Positions 15,479-23,900 of a stretch of DNA of 64,000 nucleotides are shown piece by piece. A program made the translations under genes and the position numbers. The stretch's first letter is position 1. The number at the start of each line of letters is the position of its first letter. Below the pieces are notes generated by a model, which saw nothing but the letters and a program-made list of their open reading frames with translations, was not told the origin of the DNA and ran no database searches. Origin of the DNA: Lota lota. Lineage: Eukaryota; Chordata; Actinopteri; Gadiformes; Lotidae. The stretch lies in the NCBI GenBank assembly GCA_026745465.1, contig JACYXH010000709.1, forward strand, positions 525,001 to 589,000. The letters run 5' to 3'.

Positions 15479-16217
15479 CAAAAAAATCACTGATTCACAA
15501 TAAGACTTAAAAAAGAGAGACCTGTAGGTTGTCTAAAGAACGTTTGAGGAGGACTGAACAGAGCCATCAATGAGGAGAATTTGAAACTGTAGTCCGCTTG
15601 ATTGATCAACAAGAACCACCCTATCAACCAAGCTATCCTAATCAATAAAACATGATTTGTTGTTAATTGAGGTTACATTGGTAAGGATTAGATGTATTTA
15701 ACGGATTATTTTTGACTGCAGTAATCGTATAATGTTCAAATCAAATTTGAAAAAAATAACTATGAATATAGATCTTTTAATACACAGCCTTTGTCTTTGC
15801 ATGGATGTTCATAAAGCACAATTTAACCACCATAACAAAAAACTGACGTCAGTCAGATGAGGCGAATCTGTTCATGAATGCACTGTTTACCAAAACGGAC
15901 AAATGCGCAAAACAAGGCGCACCAAACTTTCCCCCCCATAACAACAGGCCTCCAGTGTTAAGAGTTCCCAATCGTGAGATATGGGGAGTCAATAACACAA
16001 CAACACTCACTCGACATGCTTTGTCATTTGGACCCCGTAAGAATGTGAGAGCTAGGTTTAAAACACGATAACAACAAGAGAAGGAAATCCGTACCTTTTC
16101 CGACTTGGGTTTGTTTTGCAGGAGCTGCTCCAGGTAGAGATCGGAGAGCGCTGTGCGGATGCCGGGGATCGACTCGAGTATAACGGCGGGTTCATTTTTA
16201 TTGGATTTCAACGTCAT
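5730..16217 (-). CDS. mpp1: mpp1 gene, 55 kDa erythrocyte membrane protein (p55), MAGUK scaffold
   Basis: Twelve coding exons on the minus strand join in phase to 467 codons plus stop, about the length of mammalian MPP1. Coding blocks: 16095-16217, 11874-12002, 11526-11604, 10898-10983, 10468-10536, 8960-9156, 7851-7954, 7677-7757, 7240-7320, 6946-7148, 6589-6663, 5730-5906. Order: N-terminal segment (1-84), PDZ (about 85-160, ligand loop MGVTLKL), SH3 (163-232), basic HOOK with KKKK at 248-251, then guanylate-kinase-like domain (283-467). In the GK P-loop (GAPGVGRS) arginine stands where active kinases have lysine, as in mammalian MPP1, so it is probably a binding module rather than an enzyme. 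In known vertebrates p55 links glycophorin C and protein 4.1 under the plasma membrane. The start is chosen by match to the family N-terminus MTLK; an in-frame upstream ATG exists (about 30 codons earlier) but has no family support. Confidence 0.97.
6372..6533 (+). mobile_element. tRNA-derived SINE (intact-looking copy)
   Basis: Lies in mpp1 intron 11. Order: head with A-box-like region, B-box GGGTTCGATCCCC, body AGCAAGATGCCCTAACCC, CCTTAATGACA, then a tail motif resembling GTGAGCCGCTTTAG. This copy gives the un-duplicated layout against which the expanded copies can be compared. Confidence 0.75.
6589..6663 (-). CDS. mpp1: mpp1 exon 11
   Basis: Residues 385-409, in phase 0 at both ends; includes [13 protein letters not shown] of the GK-like core. 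The acceptor is preceded by a (CT)n microsatellite that supplies the whole polypyrimidine tract. Confidence 0.96.
6667..6712. repeat. (GA)n microsatellite abutting mpp1 exon 11 acceptor
   Basis: GA-rich on the plus strand, CT-rich on the transcribed sense of mpp1, ending within a few bases of the acceptor CACAG. Confidence 0.93.
6946..7148 (-). CDS. mpp1: mpp1 exon 10
   Basis: Residues 317-384. Contains [10 protein letters not shown] and the GMP-lid-like EEYHFIS, then [14 protein letters not shown], the conserved GK-like region. The acceptor is preceded by a run of C on the sense strand (7151-7165). Confidence 0.96.
7240..7320 (-). CDS. mpp1: mpp1 exon 9
   Basis: Residues about 290-316: [19 protein letters not shown], the P-loop and following helix. 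A split codon at each end keeps phase 1. Confidence 0.96.
7677..7757 (-). CDS. mpp1: mpp1 exon 8
   Basis: Residues 263-289: [20 protein letters not shown] followed by the first GK beta strand KTLVLI. Links the HOOK region to the GK-like domain. Confidence 0.96.
7851..7954 (-). CDS. mpp1: mpp1 exon 7 (HOOK)
   Basis: Residues 228-262, with the basic cluster [15 protein letters not shown] that in MPP1 forms the protein 4.1-binding HOOK. Its N-terminal part (about 229-244) differs most from the mammalian protein. Confidence 0.95.
8960..9156 (-). CDS. mpp1: mpp1 exon 6 (SH3 domain)
   Basis: Residues 163-227, the whole SH3 fold: [42 protein letters not shown] and [11 protein letters not shown]. 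The acceptor lies directly beside a 200-bp CT/CTGT microsatellite on the sense strand. Confidence 0.97.
9170..9380. repeat. (GACA)n/(GA)n compound microsatellite
   Basis: Purine-rich on plus, so CT/CTGT-rich in mpp1 sense. It begins about 14 nt upstream of the exon 6 acceptor. Long serine/leucine frames here are repeat artefacts. Confidence 0.95.
9606..9715 (+). mobile_element. tRNA-derived SINE, 3'-truncated
   Basis: In mpp1 intron 5. Head with CCCAGCTGAAAGGTC and B-box GGTTCGATCCCC, then TACCTGTAGGGACCCTTGA; the tail is missing. Confidence 0.7.
10468..10536 (-). CDS. mpp1: mpp1 exon 5
   Basis: Residues 140-162, [19 protein letters not shown]: last PDZ strand and linker to SH3. Phase 0 at both ends. 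Confidence 0.96.
10589..10745 (-). mobile_element. tRNA-derived SINE, diverged
   Basis: In mpp1 intron 4, minus orientation. Tail complement TTTTGTCCAAAGCGGC at the left and a degenerate B-box region near 10720 (CCGAACCC) at the right. Confidence 0.55.
10898..10983 (-). CDS. mpp1: mpp1 exon 4 (PDZ)
   Basis: Residues 111-139, [20 protein letters not shown] and DQLQKIL: PDZ core with the GDEI...ING motif. Confidence 0.96.
11111..11368. repeat. Cluster of inverted ACTACAAC/CATCATGCATC motifs (fold-back element)
   Basis: In mpp1 intron 3. A perfect 17-bp stem with a 10-nt loop lies at 11178-11221; a second, longer stem pairs ATCTTTGGACTACA near 11117 with its near-complement at about 11150-11165; another copy of the motif is at 11340-11368. 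Looks like a small fold-back/MITE-type element. Confidence 0.6.
11526..11604 (-). CDS. mpp1: mpp1 exon 3 (PDZ)
   Basis: Residues 85-110: [18 protein letters not shown] then HGGMIHRQ. Contains the PDZ carboxylate-binding loop. Confidence 0.97.
11874..12002 (-). CDS. mpp1: mpp1 exon 2
   Basis: Residues 42-84, with [12 protein letters not shown] and [11 protein letters not shown]. Low-complexity linker before PDZ; it aligns by the YTNGS and EPM anchors of the family. Confidence 0.95.
12596..12780 (-). mobile_element. SINE tail with internal 41-bp tandem expansion
   Basis: In mpp1 intron 1. Begins (element 3' end) with TTATCAAAAGCGACTCCC and contains three copies of a 41-bp unit that includes GGTCATTAAGGAGCAGG and GGGGTTAGACAGT. 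The tRNA-like head is absent. Confidence 0.75.
13375..13525. repeat. (GA)n-rich imperfect microsatellite
   Basis: GAGA/ACAGAGA imperfect repeat in mpp1 intron 1. Confidence 0.9.
13560..13690 (-). mobile_element. Probable SINE tail fragment
   Basis: In mpp1 intron 1. CTTTTATCCAAAGCAACTTA matches the tail complement of the local SINE family; the remainder is weakly similar. Confidence 0.45.
15151..15243. repeat. (CA)n microsatellite
   Basis: Uninterrupted CA repeat of about 90 bp in mpp1 intron 1. Confidence 0.97.
15440..15477. repeat. (GT)n microsatellite
   Basis: Short GT repeat in mpp1 intron 1. Confidence 0.95.
16095..16217 (-). CDS. mpp1: mpp1 exon 1 (start)
   Basis: Residues 1-41 from ATG at 16217: [10 protein letters not shown], then [18 protein letters not shown], which matches the conserved ALSDLYLE...LLQ helix of MPP1. 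Donor AAG|GTACGG. Confidence 0.95.
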
Positions 16218-18060
16218 CTTCGTGTTGGCCCAAAGATAAGTGGACCAAAGTGTCCCCCTGATCAAGGTCCACGAGAACTTATGGCCTGGTGCAGCAACCT
16301 CACACACAAATACGACCTGATACGTGATAAGACGCCAAGGTTATGATCAAATCACCCCTATCTGGGTATGAAGTCCAAGGAGGTGGCGATGGAAGGAAGG
16401 GGGGTTACTTGTGCAACACGGCTGACAAAGCAAGTCAATAAGCCGCCGAGGATGATATCAGGGAGGGGGAAAATCTCACTGCAGAGTTCTCAGAGGGGCG
16501 TGCTGAGAAGATGACGTCGATGTCCCTACTACGACGAGACAAAAATAAGCCTCTATTTTATTTATTTAACTAAAAAGTCAACTAATATGCACTAAAGGGT
16601 GGACGTTGTGATAGTCCAAATCAGATTGAAACACCTAATGGGTGGATGTTATTGCAGATGAAATCGGAGCAGTGGACCGCATAGCGTTGCAGCTCCTGCG
16701 GGGTTTGCAGCAGTAGGCGTGTCTGGTGTGAGGCGGATGTTGTGCTCCGCAGCGGTTTGACAGCTCGTTGCATTCATCGGTTTACTTCATATAACATAAA
16801 ACAGCCGTCCATAGTGTGCACTATTGCAATAGGATCGCAAGCTTGATTTCTCAGCGATTCCCTTAGCCTTATCACAAGTTAGGTGTATGAGTTGGGGCCT
16901 TTATGGCACCCAGTGGAGATATGCCTTCGTATTTGTGGATGTTATGGAATAAAACAGTTTTACAAAATGATTGTGTGGAATATATTCAGTCGATTATTGT
17001 TTTCGTTAATTGCAAAGTATAGTTTAGGGTTATGTCGAATGTGTGATCTGGGAACTACTGATAGCGTTGCCATTCGTTTTTTTTTTCTGCCAGCATAACT
17101 TTATTGACAATTTGAGGCGAACAACACATCCAATGACACTACATAAAGAATTTATAAACAACATTTAAGAAGTGAAAAAAGAGAGACCCAAATCGAAAGC
17201 AAATAGCGACTTAATCAACCACCCATGTATATATAACAGCAAAAACAAAAAACGTATTTCTAACTCTATAACTATTTAAACTGGGCTGAACCATGTGGCC
17301 AGCTGGCTGCATGCTGTAGTGTCTGGTGTCTTCCCGCAGAATGTTAGGCCCCCAACAAAAAATGTTGGCCGGTTCAAATGGAAATAAGTGAGACGACTGC
17401 TATAAATACACTAGTAATAATAAACTATGTTTGTCAACGGTCAAACAGTGAGGCTGCAATCGTATTTATTGAATGTTATAATTCGTGATATTTACTTACT
17501 ATTAGTACTACCTATACCTAATATAGTACTACCTACTATATTTATTTACTATTTACTAATAATTTATTATTATTTTAGATGTAGCTGTACATATATGGCC
17601 AAATACAGTGTAATATTAAATCCTGATGAGTTAGGACTTATCAGGACTTACCAGTCTGTTGTTGGGTTATCTCTGATCCAGAAGTTTTCCGAGACTTAAA
17701 GACCCCGTTCCCTCAGATTTGAGTTGGTCTGCCATCAGACGTTAGATATTCATCTAAAGGCTGATTAGCGAGACTGCTTCTTAGGTACATATGGGACACA
17801 ACTAGTAAGAAGATATTGGTAAGCAGCTCTATGGGTAATATCAGGTCAACGTTCACGTGACCTGTAAATAAATGAAAAGAAAGTAAAGGAAATGCACACA
17901 AACACATTGGTGAGCACAGAATTGTTTGCAATAGGCTACTTTATTTGGCTTAAATTATTAACCTCCAAGCAATTATTTTGGAAATTCAACCCAAATATCC
18001 TATTAACACAGATAACAAGGTGCTGAAATACCTGTATTGTGATATCTACCAAAGTGAGAC
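16218..18060. other. mpp1 upstream flank, no gene seen
   Basis: Presumed mpp1 promoter/5' UTR close to 16218 and AT-rich intergenic DNA beyond. No TATA box or exon could be assigned. Confidence 0.45.
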
Positions 18061-18089
18061 CACATGCTGGGGGACATCCATCCATGGCT

Positions 18090-18935
18090 GACCTCTTCTC
18101 TCTGATCTACTCTACTCAACTCTATTTTTCTCTGGTATACTCTTCTCTACTCTATATAATCTGATGTCCACACTACTATGTTCTCATACTGTTATACTAT
18201 GTTCTGATGTACTATACTTTGATCTTTACTATACTCTGTTCTGATCTAGTACTCTACTCTGATCTCTACTGTAGACTGTTCTAATCAACTCTACTCTGGT
18301 CTACGCTACTCAACTCTACTCTGACCTACTCTACTCTGATCTCTACTATAGACTGCTCTGATCTACTCAACTCTGATCCTCTCGACTCTGGTCTCTACTA
18401 TTCTTCACTGTTCTAATCTACAGTTCTGATTTACTCCACTATAGCCTACTCTACTCGGTTCTACTCCACTATAGCCTACTCTACTCTGTTCTACTCCACT
18501 ATAACCTACTCTACTCTGTTCTACTCCCCTATAGCCTACTCTACTCTGTTCTACTCCCCTATAGCCTACTTTACTCTGTTCTACTCCCCTATAGCATACG
18601 TTACTCTACTACAGCCAAGTCTACTCTGCTCTACTCCACTCTACTAAAGCCTACTCCATTATACTCTACTCCACTATAGCCTACTCTATTCTCTGCTGTA
18701 CTCAACTCATCACTACTCTGATCCACTCTACTATATTATACTGTAGAATATAGTACTGCACTCTACTACTTTACTCTACTCTACTGTACTCTGCTCTGAT
18801 CCACTCTACTATACTTTGCTCTTCTGTATTGTACTCTGCTCTGATCCAATCTACAATACTCTGCTCTACTCTTCTCTACTGTACCGTACTCTGCTCCACT
18901 CTACTATACTCTGATCTACTACATTGTCCACGCTT
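18090..18935. repeat. Degenerate TCTAC-rich minisatellite
   Basis: Roughly 840 bp built from CTACTCTACTCTG-like units; the best-ordered part (18420-18600) repeats about every 43 bp with TCCACTATAGCCTACTC and variants. It lies between the divergent mpp1 and tmlhe genes. Confidence 0.9.
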
Positions 18936-19370
18936 CTCTGTTCCCACCTAAGGGACACTGAGAAATGAGGCAGCAGGAGAAGGGACAGACAAGAGGGTGA
19001 TTCGATTAGATAGATGACAGGGTGGGGATAGGTTATCGGTTACAGGCCACACATTCATAAACATAATGTTGGCTCTGACCCACAGGGCCTTGGATGGCTT
19101 CGAGAAGCACTCTGTAACCTCTGCAGACCTTCCAACGCCAGAGAAACAGACCAGGACAACCTGCATGGCTCCTGTCTTAACATGTTGCCTGCATGTTGCC
19201 GGATTAAACCGCCCCCCAGATTATGGCAGTGCTGTACAATGTGACACTCCCTATCTTAAAGAGATATTATCATGTGGAAACACAGACAACTCATTTGCTG
19301 ACATCAAAGTTATCACCGTGGACGTGCAAAAGAATACAGAGAGAGCAGGTATGTTCCACATGTGTAACCC

Positions 19371-19401
<31 letters not shown>

Positions 19402-19674
19402 ACACCTCTGACCTTACAAAAATGCAAGGGGGCCACGGGACAGACAAAGCCTGGAACCACTCAACCGCTACAAGATGTTTACCGTAGTTTCACGGCTAAA
19501 CACGCACAGGGATTTGAACGGCGAATGAAAGATACCCGCAGTTCAACGCACGGCGTTTCACTTGGCTGCGTGGCGCCCGACCGAGCGGCGGCCGATACCT
19601 TTGCGTTTGACTGGTAACCAAATTAAAAGCACTCACACAACGTTTGACGCGTGCTCCTGAGTACCCGCGGTATA
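18936..19674. other. tmlhe upstream region / promoter candidate
   Basis: No coding exon. Contains a poly-C/(CA)n tract at 19369-19406; the last 200 bp before the tmlhe ATG are CpG-rich (19490-19670), the likely promoter and 5' UTR. A TATAATGG at the ATG itself is coding context, not a TATA box. Confidence 0.5.
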
Positions 19675-19837
19675 ATGGCCGGAGTGATGTTCCGTTCAGT
19701 CAGACATTTGCAACAAAAGATCAGACTTGCCTCCTCTTTTGGAAAGACTCCAGCTAAGTGCGCTAACTTTCAGAAAAGACATCTCGCCACTGCAAAGACC
19801 ACACTGGGCGAGTGGCGCGTTGCGGATGAGTATTTTG
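19675..19837 (+). CDS. tmlhe: tmlhe exon 1
   Basis: Residues 1-54. ATG at 19675 opens the basic mitochondrial presequence; donor TTTG|GTAAG. The N-terminal sequence is poorly conserved, so the exact start is the least certain point of the gene. Confidence 0.88.
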
Positions 19838-20868
19838 GTAAGATTTGTTTTTGGGATTGTTATGGCCTTATTACGGTTGTTGTTGTTGTTGTTGTTGTGG
19901 TTGTTGTGGTTGTGGTTGTTGTTATAACGCGCATATCTACCGTTCATATCAGTTGTTTGTGTCCACGTTTATGAATGCGTTTTCATTCCTTTCCTAGAGA
20001 TCAGCGATGGAGATGCGTTGATGCAGTTTGACTACGTGTGGCTCCGGGATAACTGTCGTTCTGCCGCCTGTTACAACTCCAAGACAAGCCAGAGAATCAT
20101 CGACACAGCAAGTATTGATCTGAAAATCCGTCCTGCAGAAACCAAGGTAACCGACGGGCATCTCTTTCTCACATGTAAGTAATGGTTCTGGTCACCTATT
20201 CATCAGATAGGCCTACGTGGGACGAAGCTGAAGTTAAATCCCTATTCGCAGCTAGTGATGTGGTGATGACACACTGGTTACCACTGGTACTGTGACATGT
20301 TTACTGATCAAAAACAATGTATCCGAACGGGACCCTGAGTCGTTTTCATGGTTTAATAGACAGCTGAAAAGCCAGCTCCTTATTCGCATTTAAACACTTA
20401 GAAAAATGACGGCTGACGCTCGCGTCTCAATGAGAAAGATCACTGCATGATTTAGAGCGCGTATTCACTTTGGGCCACCCATGTCAATGTTCACCCATAT
20501 GGACCACCTCACGTAGTGTCCCCCAGTATAGGATTCAGTCTGGCCCGAGTGGTGTTTCCCACTCAGAACCTTTGAGTGGGACCGTTTTCATGGTCTAATA
20601 GACAGCTGAAAAGCCAGCTCCTTATTCGCACTCAAACACTGAGGTTCTGAGTGGTTTTTCCCACTCAGAACCGATCTCAGAAATGGCAGTATGGCCTATG
20701 TCTAAGTGTTGAAATGCGAATAAGGAGCTGGTTTTTCTGTTTCTCAACTGGTGGGTCGCAGACTTGTTCTGAATGGGTCGCAGAGTGTGTGGTCCCCCCA
20801 AAAAAATGCCAGAGTAATGTGCTCTGAAAATATTTGTTTTTTTATGTAAAAAAAAAGGTCATGATGAC

Positions 20869-20921
<53 letters not shown>

Positions 20922-23900
20922 ACAAAAAAAAAAGCTTGGTTTGAATTGTATAAACGTGGGTCGCGACTTAATGACCATGGGAAAATGTGGGTCCCAAGGC
21001 CAGACCAGTTGAGAACCAGTGCATTAGACCATGAAAACGACTTTGAGCCAGGCTCTAAACAGCATACACAGATAGGCTGTGTCCTGCTTAGTATATAACG
21101 GGCGTGTTCTGGGTGGCCCAAGGTGATTTAACCCGTGTTAAGCTGGCCTGAAATTGGCCGTACAGCCATTTTTTGAGTCCGGTTCTGAGTGGGAAAAAAA
21201 CCATTCGGGCCAGACCGAATCCTATACTGGGGGATACATGGCATAACACAGAAGAGATTACAAACGACAAATACATTGTTTTTGATCAATAGACATGTCA
21301 CAGTACCAGTGGTAACCAGTTTGTCATTAGAAAACGATGTTCGAAAAAGTAGACTCGTTTCCTGGTCGCACATCACCAGCTGCGAACAGGGAGCTACGAA
21401 TCAGGAGCTAACTCCAGCTTCGTCTACGTGTGCGGGATGTGCATGAACGACTTTGTTGACAGTTTCACTCAAATCATCATATTGTGAAATACAGCAAAAT
21501 ACTAACTATTAAAACTGCAGTGGCAGCTTTAATAGTTTACTTGTTTGCATAAAAGTTGTGGTCTTCTATCTCTCGTGTCCTCGTGCACGTGTGGGTGATA
21601 AAGGGTGGACACATTTGGGGGATGTTATATAAATAATAAGGGTTTAGCACTTTTTTTTATACAAAAGTTATAATACAAGGGGACATTAGTAAAATACACT
21701 GATAAAAATGTTAGATAAAAAAATAGAAATAAAAATGCACCCAATGAGAAGGTGTAGAATGAAGATCGAGAGAGTAATGACATATTTGTAATCGGCACAA
21801 TACATGTGTCACGTCATGGCAATTCCTTAATGACATGTTGCGTCTAGGAACCCCCCCCCCCCCCCCCCCCCCCGCAGCTTAAAGGCACTACCCCCCCCAT
21901 CAAGTGAATGGTTGAACTGGGGTTTTGGTCCGAATCCAGCCGTACACAGCGTCATACACAAGAGTCCCGTTCTTAAATGGCACCCTTTCCTTCGCCACGT
22001 CCACGCACCACAGGGCCAGATGGTCATGTGACCTCGTACAGTCTGAGCTGGTTGGCCGACCACAGCCATCAGGCCAAGACGCAAGCGGTCGTGCAGCCGC
22101 GCGTGCTTTGGAACCGGGACACCTATAGCGCAGCGCAGGTGCAGTCGGCCCGGTGGGAAAAGTTCATGAGCTGCGAGGAGGAACTCAGGAGATTTGTGCA
22201 AAACTTTCTCCTCTACGGCATCGCCTTCGTGGACGGCGTGCCGGCCAGCGTGGCGGCCACAGAGGCTGTGTCCGAAAGAGTCAGCATCATCAGGTATGCC
22301 TTTCACCCTATCACCCTTTTTTGGCGGTTGTTGGCTGCAGTTTGTAGAACATTGCAGTTGGGCCAACATTCCCTAGTTGGCGTGTTGGTGTTTGATGGGG
22401 CCGTGTGCAAGCACCTCATCACACACACAACTGCTCACTGAAACGATAAACACTCCTACAGCGCTCATGTTGCGTCAGGGGCACACATGCTATAAATCAT
22501 AAGTCATAAAATATAAGTCATAGCATAAGTCATAGCATGAGTCATAAAAAATGCATCTATTGTCATGTTTGGATAAGCCACATAGATCGAGTCACCCTTC
22601 CAGACAATGATAAAATGTTGCTTTTATAAAGTTTGGACTTAGCACTCTGAAAACCAGCGTCCTAGCAACTCATTGAACAAAGCACCTCTTGCCCACACAT
22701 GCACATGAACGATGGCTTTCAAAGGTCACGTCTGTCTGCCGAGGGTTGAACTGGGATGCGTGTGTGTGTGTGTGTGTGTCCGCGTGTGTGCGTGTGCGGG
22801 TGTGTTTGTGTGTGTGTGAACGGTGCACCAGAGAGACCCTGTACGGGAGGATGTGGAGCTTCACCTCTGATCTGTCACGAGGAGACACTGCCTACACCAC
22901 CCAGGAGCTGGACAGACACACGGACACCACATACCTCCATGAGCCCTGTGGGTGTGTGTGCTTTACCTTTTACATTCAGGCCTGTATATTTACATGGCAT
23001 TCATCTACATATATTCACATTCTGTCTTCTATATTTACATGGCATTCATCTACATATATTCACATTCTGTCTTCTATATTTACATGGCATTCATCTACAT
23101 ACATTCACATTCTGTCTTCTATATTTACATGGCATTCATCTACATATATTCACATTCTGTCTTCTATATTTACATGGCATTCATCTACATATATTCACAT
23201 TCTGTCTTCTATATTTACATGGCATTCATCTACATATATTCACATTCTGTCTTCTATATTTACATGGCATTCATCTACATATATTCACATTCTGTCTTCT
23301 ATATTTACATGGCATTCATCTACATATATTCACATTCTGTCTTCTATATTTACATGGCATTCATCTACATATATTCACATTCTGTCTTCTATATTTACAT
23401 GGCATTCATCTACATATATTCACATTCTGTCTTCTATATTTACATGGCATTCATCTACATATATTCACATTCTGTCATCTATCTACATTAACATTTGATC
23501 ATTTTATTTATATTAAGGTGTGCAGTCTCAAGTCCACATGACATTAATTTGGACAACAACAAGCTAATGGAATTAAAAGGATTAGAAGATCCAAAATGCT
23601 TCGTATGGTTTTCTAGGAGGTTACTGTCTCAAGGCGGTGAGGGATGAACAGTGATTCCTCGTAGGACACTTGACAGCAAGGTATTGGATTTAGTGGAGCA
23701 TGGTCATGGGAAGACACACAGGCAGCAATTAAAAAAGCATCTTCAGCGAAGCAATGGGTGTGCCTGATTCTTATAGGGAAACAGTCACGTCGTGGGCAGC
23801 AACGACAAAGGATTTTAGGTGTTATATTAAGAAAACAAAGGCGAGGGGAGTGACCAGCGAGGAGAGTTGTGGATTGGCCAATGCCATGGCTGAGTCACGG

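Noticed and set aside
16218-16307. 30-codon in-frame N-terminal extension of mpp1
   Set aside because: The family start MTLK fits at 16217; the extension has no resemblance to MPP1 N-termini.
20147-20174. Earlier donor as the end of tmlhe exon 2
   Set aside because: It breaks the frame and removes HLFLTW; the downstream GTAAGT restores phase and the conserved WPDGH.
22983-23485. CRISPR-like array
   Set aside because: Contiguous tandem units without unique spacers in a vertebrate intron: a minisatellite.
22689-23541. Open frames of 179-269 codons with a repeated 15-residue unit
   Set aside because: Direct translation of the 45-bp minisatellite in a tmlhe intron; all three frames are open, which is a property of the repeat length.
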